This document shows, piece by piece, positions 32,250 through 40,923 of a stretch of 59,827 nt of DNA. Location of the stretch: IMG/VR virus record IMGVR_UViG_3300042292_000091, positions 1 to 59,827 of that record; one strand, written 5' to 3'. The notes beneath the pieces were generated by a model. It was given only the letters and a program-made list of their open reading frames with translations, was not told where the DNA came from and did not search any database. The stretch is from a virus. Made by a program: the position numbers and the translations under genes. The stretch's first letter is position 1. Each line of letters begins with the position of its first letter.

Positions 32250-32610
32250 AAACACTCACGCAGGGTTGGGGTTGCCAACCCTGCTAGGCTGCTCACTCGT
32301 TGTTATTACGGCTTGCTGCTCTTGTAGGCAGATACTCGGGCGCGGGGAAACCCGCTCATGCCCTTAACGCTGCCGGGTGTATGTTGCCCACCCGTACCGG
32401 CTACGGACTGCTTGGCCTAGAACAACCTAGATGATCAGACTTGGCGCGGATAAGGTTTGATTCCCTAGCCGCAATCCCGTGAGTCCTCTTTTACGATCAC
32501 CTTTGCTGCCCGACTTGTCGCCGTGCAATCCTGACGCGCACTGGTTGCGCGTAACCGTCGCCCTTGATATGGGGACACCGGGACTTGCCATGTCCCGTCG
32601 AACCTCTTCC
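32250..32610. other. Hairpin-rich, possibly structured RNA region
   Basis: No convincing gene. Perfect stems: GCAGGGTTGG/CCAACCCTGC (32260-32284), GCGGG-GAAA-CCCGC with a GNRA loop when read on plus (32342-32355), CGGGTG/CACCCG (32374-32394), ACGCGC/GCGCGT (32534-32552) and CGGGAC/GTCCCG (32579-32597). They lie between palindrome copies 5 and 6. The strand transcribed is unknown. It may be a structured ncRNA, a leader or a DNA element; the rest of 32208-32700 shows nothing else. Confidence 0.5.
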
Positions 32611-32700
32611 AGTTCGCCTTCTGCTGCTACCGGCTTTCGGCTTGCAGCGTCGCTACAGATGTAACCTTTAAGACCGTCACCGTTCGGTGGAGTTCCCGAT

Positions 32701-32720
32701 ATGCCATTAGGTAATGGCAT
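32701..32720. promoter_or_regulatory. Dispersed palindrome, copy 6
   Basis: ATGCCATTAGGTAATGGCAT, the reverse complement of copies 4 and 5, in the non-coding region. Its first three bases on minus form an ATG but no convincing protein follows. Confidence 0.7.
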
Positions 32721-32827
32721 TTGCCGGTCATGCTCTGCGAACGATGGACGAGGCCATCCGTATATGAATTAGACCGCCCAAAACGGAGTAAGTTCCCCAA
32801 TCCGTAAAGATTTTCTGGAAGAACTTT

Positions 32828-32843
32828 GCCATTAGGTAATGGC
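32828..32843. promoter_or_regulatory. Dispersed palindrome, copy 7
   Basis: GCCATTAGGTAATGGC, perfect 7-bp arms, 140 bp upstream of the DnaA box. Confidence 0.7.
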
Positions 32844-32865
32844 GTTTCGGGGTGATGTTCGAGAG

Positions 32866-32892
32866 ATGGTATTTGGCTAATACCATTTTTTA
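32866..32892 (+). terminator. Inverted repeat with T-run, terminator-like
   Basis: ATGGTATT/AATACCAT arms (8 bp) around TGGCT at 32866-32886, followed by six T on the plus strand. No plus-strand gene lies upstream, so the transcript it would stop is unknown; it may insulate the origin-like region. Confidence 0.45.
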
Positions 32893-32982
32893 CTACGCTG
32901 ACACTCTCGGGTTCGTTTTTATTTTTCAGGTGGTATCGGCGTAGTGGGAAAAAATAAATTTGAGTTCTACTTGGGGGTGAAA

Positions 32983-33378
32983 TGTGGATAAGTTTGTTCC
33001 AATGTTCCATTTGTTCCAAGTTTCTGGATTTGTATTATGCTACAGAATTCGGTTTTCGGGGTGGGAGTGGGGTAAGTGTAAGTGCTTGATTTTGTAGAGA
33101 AGAAGAAGAAGAAGTAATAATAATAATATATAAAAGAGAAGAAGAAGAAGGGGATTTGTTCCAATGTTCCACGATTTAGAGGGGCGAGGGGTTTTGGGCA
33201 TTGTGAGTGGGAAAATTTTTTCACTGCGTGTCCCCCATCCCGACTTGCCAATCCCGCTATATTTTCTTGGAACATTGGAACATTGGAACAAAACGTCGTT
33301 TTCTTCAACAAAATCATACACTTATCTTGTTCCAACGAATTTTTATCTTGGAACAAACGGAACAGACCGCGTGGAACA
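32983..33378. other. Candidate replication origin: DnaA box, iterons, AT-rich trinucleotide repeats
   Basis: TGTGGATAA at 32983-32991 is the consensus DnaA box TTATCCACA on minus. About 12 copies of the octamer TGTTCCAA/TTGGAACA or one-base variants follow in both orientations: 32995, 33003, 33012, 33157, 33165, three tandem perfect copies at 33267-33290, 33328, 33348, 33357 and 33371. Between them lie (GAA)n, (TAA)n and TATATAAAA at 33097-33150, a plausible unwinding element. The region is non-coding and lies where early and late transcription diverge. Confidence 0.55.
33267..33290. repeat. Three tandem 8-bp iterons TTGGAACA
   Basis: Three exact, contiguous copies of TTGGAACA. They are the densest part of the iteron cluster and a likely binding site for an initiator or regulator. 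Confidence 0.8.
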
Positions 33379-33550
33379 AGGTCAAACGTGGCCTTGCGCA
33401 GATTGGTGCGGCGTAGAACAAAATCTTCTGTAGGAACTGGCTTCACCATAACTGGCTTCACACAGACGGAACTGGTCTCGCACCGCGAGACCGAGAGGGG
33501 CGCGGTCGCAGGGTCGCCGTGGCCGGGGCGTGGCGTGGCGCGGAAACGAC

Positions 33551-33576
33551 AAAACCCCGCCCGGCGTGAGCCGGGC
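33551..33576 (-). terminator. Rho-independent terminator of the 34213 gene
   Basis: Arms GCCCGGC/GCCGGGC (33559-33565, 33570-33576) around a 4-nt loop. On minus the stem is followed by GGGGTTTT. It lies about 30 bp after the stop of the 33608-34213 gene. Confidence 0.8.
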
Positions 33577-33607
33577 AGGGTGGCAGGGTTGGCCTAGTCG
33601 CGTGGCC

Positions 33608-34213
33608 TTACTTGGGTTGCCGCTTGATCACCTCGCGGAAAAAGTTATCAACCAGGGTTTTGCCGGGGTTGGTTGCCAACCACGCATCGACGGCCGCAAG
33701 GAGCGCAGTCGCGTCAAGTACCGGCGGGGTCTCCACCTCACTCGATCCTGCACCCGCACCCGCTGTGGCCGTGGCCGTGGCCGTCGCACCGTGAACATCG
33801 GGAATGCAATCGGTAACGGACTGCTTGACCCCGGTATCGATATATTTCTGGATGCCGCGCCGAATCACCTTATCCGCATCGGGCATGGCCTTAACATCCT
33901 TGCGGAGAGCCGTGAACACCTTGCGCGCGTGATCATGGTCTACGGACTTACCCGCGATAATGCGGGGAGCCTTAAAGAATGCGTCGGTATAGATATCCTT
34001 GGCATCCTTGACGATATCAGCCCACAACGGCGACCCGGTAACGGCCGCGATACTTTCAGCCGATGGTTCAGCGGGGAAGAGGCCGCGCACCGTCGCGCGG
34101 AGTTCCGCACGGATAGTGTCGGTTGTGACCGTGTTATCGGCCACGCGCTTGAGGAGGCCACGCACCGTGGCGCGGATCTCCTCGTTCTGTACGATGGTTC
34201 GACCCAGTTCCAT
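33608..34213 (-). CDS. Hypothetical protein beside the origin
   Basis: 201 residues with AAAGGAG 6 nt before the ATG. Helical N-terminal half (IVQNEEIRATVRGLLKRVADNTVTTDTIRAELRATVRGLF) with an internal repeat of xIRAxxRxxxRGL; then DHDHARKVFTALRKDV and an Ala/Thr/Gly hinge ATATATAGAGAG encoded by tandem GTGGCC repeats; a C-terminal helix LLAAVDAWLATNPGKTLVDNFFREVIKRQ. The gene is richer in GC than its neighbours. It has its own terminator, and palindrome copy 8 lies upstream. It could be an initiator or regulator, but no motif proves this. Confidence 0.7.
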   Translation of the reverse strand: MELGRTIVQNEEIRATVRGLLKRVADNTVTTDTIRAELRATVRGLFPAEPSAESIAAVTGSPLWADIVKDAKDIYTDAFFKAPRIIAGKSVDHDHARKVFTALRKDVKAMPDADKVIRRGIQKYIDTGVKQSVTDCIPDVHGATATATATAGAGAGSSEVETPPVLDATALLAAVDAWLATNPGKTLVDNFFREVIKRQPK

Positions 34214-34313
34214 TTCCGTCTCCTTTCAAAGTCCCGCGATATTGCGGGGTCTATAGATAAGACCGCCGAAACGGGGTCGAGTTCCGCATCATCCAAACTT
34301 TTTTTGACCTGAC

Positions 34314-34329
34314 GCCATTACCTAATGGC
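34314..34329. promoter_or_regulatory. Dispersed palindrome, copy 8
   Basis: GCCATTACCTAATGGC, perfect 7-bp arms, about 100 bp upstream of the 34213 gene and in the divergent region toward the late genes. The remaining intergenic sequence 34214-34573 is otherwise unremarkable apart from the promoter candidate. Confidence 0.7.
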
Positions 34330-34520
34330 ATTTCGCCCGGCCGCACCGTGGTCAAAACCGGCAGGACTCGACCCCACCCCCACCCGACCCCCCGCGCCAG
34401 CGTTGGGACTCCTACAATCCTATACACACTAAAACTTGCACAAATTACCACCCACTTTTCAAAACTCGGTTTTTATAACACCCCCCCGGTTGTCTTTTTG
34501 GTACCATGCGTTTTATTTTC

Positions 34521-34530
34521 TGCTATATAG
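34521..34530 (+). promoter_or_regulatory. Extended -10 promoter candidate for late operon
   Basis: TGCTATATAG fits TGnTATAAT with one mismatch. A transcript would start near 34537 and open with GGGG-TTCG-CCCC (34540-34551), a UUCG-type hairpin, before the terminase gene. No good -35 box is seen. Confidence 0.4.
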
Positions 34531-34573
34531 TCTCTATCCGGGGTTCGCCCCCCGCCTAAACAGTATTGGGTTC

Positions 34574-35128
34574 ATGCAAGACCTTCTCATTCCTGAGATC
34601 GACGAAAACATACCGCTCCCGGCTAACGCGGCCGATGCTCTGCCGGACCTCACTCCCGAGGCCGAAATTGAGATGCGGGCGAGGACAATTAAGCTCATAT
34701 CCGATTTAACTGGGACGCCACTGTGCCCGGACGAGAACGACATTAGCGTGGCTAAAGAAATTGCTACCCAGCACCTCGCTAATCCCAAGACCCGCATTGA
34801 CTACAGTAAATATCCAAATGAAACGATGGCTTATCTCGCGGGCCTCGTAGCGCAAAGCAACTGCGCGTTAGTCGATGATTTGGCTGAATTGAAGCTGTAT
34901 GTCGTGAATAAGCTGGTCTACGAAGTAGAACACGCCGATAGCAGCAAGACTCGCATTCAAGCCTTATCAAAATTGGGCGAAGTAGATGGCGTTGATGCCT
35001 TTAAGAAGCGCAGCGAAACGACGCATATCATCAAACCGATTGAAGAAGTGGAGAAAGAACTTCTATCGGTGCTAGAGGGCATCGAATATCGCGTGGTAGA
35101 TGAGGGTAATAGCCGTGAAGTTGGCTAG
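34574..35128 (+). CDS. Putative terminase small subunit
   Basis: 184 residues from ATG 34574; an earlier in-frame ATG at 34436 would translate the promoter-like sequence and is rejected. The N-terminus MQDLLIPEIDENIPLPANAADALPDLTPEAEIEMRARTIKLISDLTG is followed by a helical core (ANPKTRIDYSKYPNETMAYLAGLVAQSNCALVDDLAELKLYVVNKLVYEVEHA) and EEVEKELLSVLEGIEYRVVDE. These features and the place directly before terL match small terminase-like genes of related phages. Confidence 0.7.
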   Translation: MQDLLIPEIDENIPLPANAADALPDLTPEAEIEMRARTIKLISDLTGTPLCPDENDISVAKEIATQHLANPKTRIDYSKYPNETMAYLAGLVAQSNCALVDDLAELKLYVVNKLVYEVEHADSSKTRIQALSKLGEVDGVDAFKKRSETTHIIKPIEEVEKELLSVLEGIEYRVVDEGNSREVG

Positions 35129-35306
35129 GCAGTCCACGATAGATGAGCGTCTGTCGCATTGCACCGACTGCGAAAACAACAAAATGGGAATTTGTAAGAA
35201 ATGTGGGTGCATCATTCAGGGCAAAGTCCGGTTTCCAAACCAAAAATGTCCGATTGGGCTGTGGGGCCGCGAGTCTCAGGGCATTAAAGACCTCATAAAC
35301 GACTAA
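35115..35306 (+). CDS. Small four-cysteine zinc-binding protein
   Basis: 63 residues from GTG 35115 (GAGGG 8 nt upstream); ATG 35100 is an alternative. HCTDCENNKMGICKKCGCIIQGKVRFPNQKCPIGLWG has CxxC, CxxCGC and C pairs of a zinc-binding module found in small phage proteins between terminase genes. It overlaps the small terminase gene by 14 nt. Confidence 0.75.
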   Translation: MKLARQSTIDERLSHCTDCENNKMGICKKCGCIIQGKVRFPNQKCPIGLWGRESQGIKDLIND

Positions 35307-35311
35307 AAATC

Positions 35312-36820
35312 GTGCAATTAACCCCACAAAATCTGCAAAAACTAAAGTTGGCCCTGCCAACCATGCCCGATAAAGAGAAACGGCGTGTCGCAGAGCTATT
35401 AAAGACGTATCAAAGCCAACTAACGCAGGCAAAGGGGAAGGATTCTTTTCTCGATTTCATTAATCACGTGTACCCCGGCTATAAAGTTGGGCCGCATCAC
35501 CGCAAATTAGCGAAGATTTTTGAAGATATTGCCGAAGGCAAGAAGAAACGGGTGATCGTGAATATCGCCCCGCGTCACGGCAAGTCGGAGATGATCAGTT
35601 ACCTCGCTCCGGCGTGGTTTCTAGGCAAATTTCCGCATAAAAAAGTGATTATGGCCTCACACACCGCAGATTTGGCGGTGAACTTCGGTCGCAGAGTTAG
35701 AAACCTCGTAGGCTCGGAGCTTTACCGTGACATCTTCTCCAACGTCGAGCTTCAAGCAGATAGTAAGAGTGCTTCTCGTTGGGGTACGAACTTTAATGGC
35801 GAGTATTTTGCTATTGGCGTTGGTGGTGCCTTGGCTGGTCGGGGTGCTGATCTATTCATTATTGATGATCCTCATTCTGAACAAGACGCCAAGCAAGGCC
35901 GATCTGATGTATTTGATCCCGCTTGGGAATGGTTTCAATCAGGACCGGTCCAGCGACTAATGCCGGGTGGCGCGATCATCGTGGTGATGACGCGGTGGAG
36001 TAAGCAGGACCTGACCGGCAAGATTGTCGAGCACATGACCAAGGAAGACGGGGCGGATGAGTGGGAGTTGGTCGAGTTCCCTGCCATCCTGAACGATAAA
36101 CCGCTCTGGCCTGAGTTCTGGACGATTGAGGAGTTGCTGGCAAAGAAAGCCAGCATGGACATCCGGTACTGGCAAGCCCAGTACATGCAGGAGCCGACAT
36201 CCGAAGAGGGTGCGCTCATCAAACGAGAGTGGTGGCAGGTTTGGGATAGAGATAATCCCCCGTCTTGCGAACACATCATTATGTCGCTTGACGCTGCCCA
36301 AGAGAAAACGAACCGGTCGGACTTTAATGCCTTATTAACGTGGGGGGTTTTCAAAAATGAGGAAACCCAGAATTACAACATTATCTTGTTGAACGCGATT
36401 AAGGAGCGGCTGGAGTTCCCGGAGCTAAAAGCGCTTGTCCTTGAGCAGTACAAAGAGTGGAACCCGGACACCTTTATCGTGGAAAAGAAATCCAACGGTG
36501 CGGCGCTGTATCAGGAGATGCGGCGCATGGGTGTCCCGATATCGGAATTTACCCCCGGTAAGGGGCAGGACAAGATTAGCCGGGTTAACTCGGTGACGGA
36601 CTTATTTTCGGCGGGTATAGTCTGGGTGCCTGACCGCAGGTGGGCGTATGAGGTAGTCGAGGAGTGCAATGACTTCCCTGCCGGTACCCACGATGACTTG
36701 GTGGACGCCACCACATTAGCCCTTCTTCGTTTTAGGCAAGGCGGCTTTATTAGGCTCCCTACGGATGAGCCAGAACCAACGAAATGGTTCAAGAGCCACA
36801 GACGCGAGTCGTATTACTAG
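35312..36820 (+). CDS. terL: Terminase large subunit
   Basis: 502 residues (GTG 35312; ATG 35363 possible). ATPase: Walker A APRHGKSE (86-93) and Walker B LFIIDDP (181-187), with motif III-like VMTRW. The RNase H-like nuclease follows: MSLDAAQEKTNRSDFNAL, VEKKSNG and HDDLVDATTLAL supply the acidic residues. This is the packaging motor. It is followed at 11 nt by the portal gene. Confidence 0.96.
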   Translation: MQLTPQNLQKLKLALPTMPDKEKRRVAELLKTYQSQLTQAKGKDSFLDFINHVYPGYKVGPHHRKLAKIFEDIAEGKKKRVIVNIAPRHGKSEMISYLAPAWFLGKFPHKKVIMASHTADLAVNFGRRVRNLVGSELYRDIFSNVELQADSKSASRWGTNFNGEYFAIGVGGALAGRGADLFIIDDPHSEQDAKQGRSDVFDPAWEWFQSGPVQRLMPGGAIIVVMTRWSKQDLTGKIVEHMTKEDGADEWELVEFPAILNDKPLWPEFWTIEELLAKKASMDIRYWQAQYMQEPTSEEGALIKREWWQVWDRDNPPSCEHIIMSLDAAQEKTNRSDFNALLTWGVFKNEETQNYNIILLNAIKERLEFPELKALVLEQYKEWNPDTFIVEKKSNGAALYQEMRRMGVPISEFTPGKGQDKISRVNSVTDLFSAGIVWVPDRRWAYEVVEECNDFPAGTHDDLVDATTLALLRFRQGGFIRLPTDEPEPTKWFKSHRRESYY

Positions 36821-36830
36821 GAGAACTTAA

Positions 36831-39347
36831 ATGGCCGTTGATAAAAGTTTGATGGAGGCTCCCCAAGGGATCGCGATACTCGCGGCTGAGATGGAGCCGA
36901 TTGACATCATCGTTGAGACTGAAGAGGACGATGCTGTTGTTGAGTTGATGAAGGACGAGTCACGCTCGGAAGGGTTTGATGACAACCTCGCGGAGTACAT
37001 GAGCGAGAGCGACCTTCAGACTATGGCCTCCGAGTTAATCGGACAGTACGAACAGGACATCTCCAGTCGCAAGGATTGGCTCGATACCTACGTCAAAGGT
37101 TTGAAGATTTTAGGCATTCGGTACGAAGAGCGTACTGAGCCGTGGCCGGGTGCGTGTGGTGTGTTTCACCCGCTCCTCATGGAGAGTGCGGTCAAGTTTC
37201 AGTCTGAGACGATCATGGAGACCTTCCCTGCAATGGGGCCGGTCAAGACCAAGATCATCGGCAAGGAGACCCCGGAGAAGAAGGACTCGGCTATTCGTGT
37301 CGCTGATGACATGAACTACCAGCTTACCGAGGTGATGAAGGAGTATCGGCCTGAGCACGAGCGCATGTTGCTCAGCATGGCCTTGGCGGGTAATGCCTTT
37401 AAGAAGGTGTACTTCGATCCGTCGATGAATCGTCAGACGGCGGTGTATATCCCGGCGGAAGACATCATTGTTCCGTACGGTGCGTCTAACTTAGAGACGG
37501 CAGAACGTGTTACGCATCGGATGCGTAAGACGAAGAACGAGTTAGCCAAACTTCAATACGCTGGGTTCTATCGTGACGTTGATCTCGGTGAGCCGATGCG
37601 CGTCATGGACGAGGTGGAGAAACAGAAGGCTGAAGATCAAGGCTTCAGTGCAAGCATGGACGACCGGTTCCAGTTGCTTGAGATGCACGTGAACATTGAT
37701 CTGCCGGGCTACCCGGATGTGGATGATGAGAACCACGAGACCGGGATTGCTCTTCCCTACGTGGTGACGATTGAGAAGGGAACGGGAACAGTTCTAGCAA
37801 TTCGCAGGAACTGGAGAGAAGACGATGAACTCAAAGCCAAGCGACAGCACTTTGTCCACTACGGATATATCCCCGGATTTGGATTTTACTACTTCGGACT
37901 TATTCACCTTATCGGGGGACACAGTAAAGCTGCAACGTCCCTCCTTCGCCAACTTGTCGATGCGGGAACCCTCAGTAATCTCCCCGGAGGACTCAAATCT
38001 AGAGGACTACGAATTAAGGGAGACGATACTCCAATCGCTCCGGGTGAGTGGCGAGACGTAGATATCCCAAGCGGTGCGGTACGCGACAACATCCTGCCGT
38101 TGCCGTACAAGGAGCCAAGCCAAGTTCTTTCTTTGATGCTTGATAAGATCGTTGAAGAAGGACGCCGTTTCGCTGCGGTGTCGGACCTCAAGATCAGCGA
38201 TATGTCGAACCAAGCGCCGGTCGGTACCACACTAGCCATCCTAGAGCGCGTTCTCAAAGTGATGTCGGCAGTGCAGGCTCGCGTGTACTACGCGATGAAG
38301 CAGGAGTTCAAACTGCTTGCAGCCATCATCCGAGACAACACTCCGGAAGAGTATTCGTATGAACCGGAAGTGGGCAATCGCAAAGCGAAGAAAGCTGACT
38401 ACGACGATGTAGATGTCATCCCGGTATCTGATCCGAACGCGGCAACGATGTCGCAGAAGGTGGTTCAGTATCAGGCTGTAATGCAGTTAGCGCAGCAGTC
38501 GCCGCAGTTGTATGACTTACCGTATTTGCACCGCCAGATGATTGAGGTGCTAGGCATTCGCAATGCTGACAAGATTGTGCCGCTGCCGGATGATCAGAAG
38601 CCACGCGATCCGGTCACGGAGAACATGGACGCTATCATGGGCAAACCGCTCAAGGCGTTTATGTATCAAGACCACGAGGCGCATATCCGCGTCCACATGT
38701 CGCTTGGTCAAGACCCGAAGATTGCCGCGATGATTGGACAGAATCCGCAAGCGCAACAGATTACGTCGTCTCTTCAGGCGCACATCATGGAGCACGTAGG
38801 CTTTCAGTATCGCCGTGATATTGAGAAGCAGCTTGGCGTGGCTCTGCCGCCTCTGCCGCAGGACGACAACGAGGAGTACGACCTCAGTCCAGAGATGGAG
38901 GTACAGGTCGCGCAGGTCAGCGCCATTGCAGCGGAACGTCTGCTCCAGAAGGATGTGGCCGAGATGCAAGCTCAGCAGAACGCTCAGCAAGCACAAGACC
39001 CGCTTGTTCAGATGCAGATGATGGACCTCCAGATCAAGCAGATGGAGGCTCAGACCAAGCAGATGAAGGCGCAGATGGAGGCTCAAGCAAAAGCAGAAGA
39101 GCTTCGCCTCAAAGAGCAGCAGAACATCATCACTGCTTCGGCCAAAGAAGACGAGTTGCGACTGCGAGAGGCGGAAATCTCTGGGCGTCAGCAGCTTGAA
39201 GCAGCACGCCTCGGTGCGGATATCGAGAAGCACAAGGCGCAGGAAACAAACCGACAGCAACTTGAAGGCACGAAACTCGGCGTTGAGATTGCGAAAGCAA
39301 AAGACGCTGCATCACAACGGCAAACACCGCCGCCTAGAAAGGAGTAA
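36831..39347 (+). CDS. Portal protein (P22 gp1-like) with coiled-coil barrel
   Basis: 838 residues with GGAG before the ATG. The body has MASELIGQYEQDISSRKDWLDTYVKGLKILGI, EPWPGACGVFHPLLMESAVKFQSETIMETFPAMGPV and the long stem/clip region typical of P22-like portals. From about 690 the sequence becomes Gln/Met/Ala-rich heptads (QMMDLQIKQMEAQTKQMKAQ), the helical barrel. Forms the dodecameric DNA entry ring next to TerL. Confidence 0.92.
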   Translation: MAVDKSLMEAPQGIAILAAEMEPIDIIVETEEDDAVVELMKDESRSEGFDDNLAEYMSESDLQTMASELIGQYEQDISSRKDWLDTYVKGLKILGIRYEERTEPWPGACGVFHPLLMESAVKFQSETIMETFPAMGPVKTKIIGKETPEKKDSAIRVADDMNYQLTEVMKEYRPEHERMLLSMALAGNAFKKVYFDPSMNRQTAVYIPAEDIIVPYGASNLETAERVTHRMRKTKNELAKLQYAGFYRDVDLGEPMRVMDEVEKQKAEDQGFSASMDDRFQLLEMHVNIDLPGYPDVDDENHETGIALPYVVTIEKGTGTVLAIRRNWREDDELKAKRQHFVHYGYIPGFGFYYFGLIHLIGGHSKAATSLLRQLVDAGTLSNLPGGLKSRGLRIKGDDTPIAPGEWRDVDIPSGAVRDNILPLPYKEPSQVLSLMLDKIVEEGRRFAAVSDLKISDMSNQAPVGTTLAILERVLKVMSAVQARVYYAMKQEFKLLAAIIRDNTPEEYSYEPEVGNRKAKKADYDDVDVIPVSDPNAATMSQKVVQYQAVMQLAQQSPQLYDLPYLHRQMIEVLGIRNADKIVPLPDDQKPRDPVTENMDAIMGKPLKAFMYQDHEAHIRVHMSLGQDPKIAAMIGQNPQAQQITSSLQAHIMEHVGFQYRRDIEKQLGVALPPLPQDDNEEYDLSPEMEVQVAQVSAIAAERLLQKDVAEMQAQQNAQQAQDPLVQMQMMDLQIKQMEAQTKQMKAQMEAQAKAEELRLKEQQNIITASAKEDELRLREAEISGRQQLEAARLGADIEKHKAQETNRQQLEGTKLGVEIAKAKDAASQRQTPPPRKE

Positions 39348-39350
39348 TTA

Positions 39351-39545
39351 ATGTCCTATTCAAACGCTCTGGAGTATTTGGAATCAAAACTCAAAGAAGA
39401 GCGCGTACTAATTGTAGAAACCCTGACCCAAGGCAAATTGGATGAGGGTGAATACAAACGTCTGTGTGGGGCGCTACAGGGTCTCGACCTAGCACGGAAT
39501 CACATCAAAGACCTTGCACAACGCTTGGAGCGTGACGATGAGTAA
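39351..39545 (+). CDS. Small helical protein after portal
   Basis: 64 residues (MSYSNALEYLESKLKEERVLIVETLTQGKLDEGEYKRLCGALQGLDLARNHIKDLAQRLERDDE), wholly helical. It starts 3 nt after the portal stop and overlaps the GroES-like gene by 8 nt. Likely a small virion-assembly protein; function unknown. Confidence 0.75.
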   Translation: MSYSNALEYLESKLKEERVLIVETLTQGKLDEGEYKRLCGALQGLDLARNHIKDLAQRLERDDE

Positions 39546-39915
39546 CATTGATATTGAGAAGACGCAGGAAGAGGCTGCTAAAGCCAAACTACTGCCCGAA
39601 CCCCGAGGCTACCGAATCCTCTGCGCCGTGCCGCACGTGGAAGAAGAGTTTGAAGGGGGCATCGTAAAAGCCGAGGACACCCGCCGAGTTGAGGAGCAGA
39701 CCACTGTGGTTCTGTTTGTCATCAAGATGGGAGACCTTTGCTATGCGGATAAGGACCGGTTCCCCACCGGCCCGTGGTGTAAGGAAGGTGATTTTGTCCT
39801 TACCCGTCCGTATTCGGGTACTCGCGTGGTCATCCACGGCAGAGAGTTCCGCATCATTAACGACGACACGGTGGAAGCGGTGGTCGATGACCCCCGTGGA
39901 ATCCGCAGGGCGTGA
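39538..39915 (+). CDS. GroES-like co-chaperonin
   Basis: 125 residues from ATG 39538, with TTGGAG 8 nt upstream. LPEPRGYRILCAVPHVEEEFEGGIVKAEDTRRVEEQTTVVLFVIKMGDLCYADKDRFPTGPWCKEGDFVLTRPYSGTRVVIHGREFRIINDDTVEAVVDDPRG has the GroES beta-barrel and the flexible loop (EFEGGIVKAED). Phage homologues such as T4 gp31 assist GroEL in folding the capsid protein; here it lies upstream of scaffold and capsid. Confidence 0.85.
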   Translation: MSNIDIEKTQEEAAKAKLLPEPRGYRILCAVPHVEEEFEGGIVKAEDTRRVEEQTTVVLFVIKMGDLCYADKDRFPTGPWCKEGDFVLTRPYSGTRVVIHGREFRIINDDTVEAVVDDPRGIRRA

Positions 39916-39926
39916 GGTAAAATATT

Positions 39927-40922
39927 ATGGCTGTTGAACGTACTGAATATAAGTTCCCTGATGAAGTTGAGGCCGAGGCCGAACAAAAAGCCGAGGCTAA
40001 TCAAGAGGTTAGCGATGATATTGAGGTAAAGGTTGAAGATGATACTCCGGAAGAAGACCGGGGTCGCAAACCGTTATCTAAGCGTACGGTGCAAGAGATT
40101 GATAACGAGGACTTAGACGAGTACTCGGATAAGGTTAAAAAGCGTCTTTCTCAGATGAAGCGCATTTATCACGATGAGCGCCGGGAGAAAGAAAGAGCAT
40201 TAAGAGAGCGCGAGGAGGCTCTACGTTTTGCCCAAGTTCGTGAGCAGGAGATTCAAAAGCTCAAGCAACGGCTTGGTCATAGTGAGCAAGCATTTGTTAA
40301 AGAGGCTGAGAAATACGCCAATTTTGATTTAAGCTCGGCTAAAGAGCGTTTGAGACAGGCGTACGATGCAGGAGACTCTGAGCAAATAGCGAACGCTCAA
40401 GAACTGTTAACAGATGCCAAACTTAAGCTGCAAAACCTCGCTAGAGTGAGACCATCTTTACAACAGGCAGAAGAGAGAGTAGAACAAACGCAACAGGTAC
40501 AGGCACCCGAACCGGTTGCTCAACCCAAAGCTGATCCCAAAGCGGAGGCTTGGCGCGAGAGAAACACTTGGTTTGGTGAAGACGACGAGATGACCGCGTT
40601 AGCCCTTGGCCTGCATGAAAAGCTAGTCCGAAACGGCGTAGACCCGAATTCAGACGAGTATTACCGCCGAGTCGATGACACTATGAGGAAACGATTCCCC
40701 GAGGCATTTGAAGATGCCGAAGAGGAAGAAGAGAAACCTCAAACGAGTCAGGAGAAAAAACCTGCTCGCACTAACAAGCCAGCTACTGTTGTGGCTCCAG
40801 CAACGCGGAATACCGCGCCTCGTCAGGTACGCCTGACGCCTACGCAAGTTGCTATTGCCAAAAAACTTGGGCTTAGCAATGAGCAATACGCACGTGAACT
40901 TATGAAACTGGAGGCTAACTAA
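39927..40922 (+). CDS. Scaffolding protein
   Basis: 331 residues, highly charged. Acidic N-terminus, long coiled coil (VKKRLSQMKRIYHDERREKERALREREEALRF) then a Gln/Pro linker and a C-terminal helix-loop (LTPTQVAIAKKLGLSNEQYARELMKLEAN) typical of phage scaffolds that dock the capsid protein. Position two genes before the capsid supports this. Confidence 0.87.
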   Translation: MAVERTEYKFPDEVEAEAEQKAEANQEVSDDIEVKVEDDTPEEDRGRKPLSKRTVQEIDNEDLDEYSDKVKKRLSQMKRIYHDERREKERALREREEALRFAQVREQEIQKLKQRLGHSEQAFVKEAEKYANFDLSSAKERLRQAYDAGDSEQIANAQELLTDAKLKLQNLARVRPSLQQAEERVEQTQQVQAPEPVAQPKADPKAEAWRERNTWFGEDDEMTALALGLHEKLVRNGVDPNSDEYYRRVDDTMRKRFPEAFEDAEEEEEKPQTSQEKKPARTNKPATVVAPATRNTAPRQVRLTPTQVAIAKKLGLSNEQYARELMKLEAN

Positions 40923-40923
40923 A

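Noticed and set aside
32430-32500. tRNA-like T-arm (GGTTTGATTCC)
   Set aside because: No matching acceptor stem or anticodon arm at proper distances; no tRNA was found in the window.
32427-32720. 97-residue minus-strand frame starting in a palindrome copy
   Set aside because: No ribosome-binding site, unstructured composition, and the DNA is full of perfect hairpins instead.
32967-33461. Long frames across the iteron region (both strands)
   Set aside because: Their sequences merely translate the GGAACA iterons and (GAA)/(TAA) repeats; no start signals.
33530-34312. 260-residue plus-strand frame opposite the 33608-34213 gene
   Set aside because: Antisense shadow in GC-rich DNA; the minus-strand gene has a good ribosome-binding site, plausible protein and a terminator.
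25817-34329. CRISPR-like array from the repeated palindromes
   Set aside because: Copies are unevenly spaced over 8.5 kb between genes, with no uniform spacers and no cas genes; the Cas4-like nuclease belongs to the replication module.
34436-34573. N-terminal extension of the small terminase
   Set aside because: It would translate the promoter-like TGCTATATAG and UUCG hairpin; composition differs from the rest of the protein.
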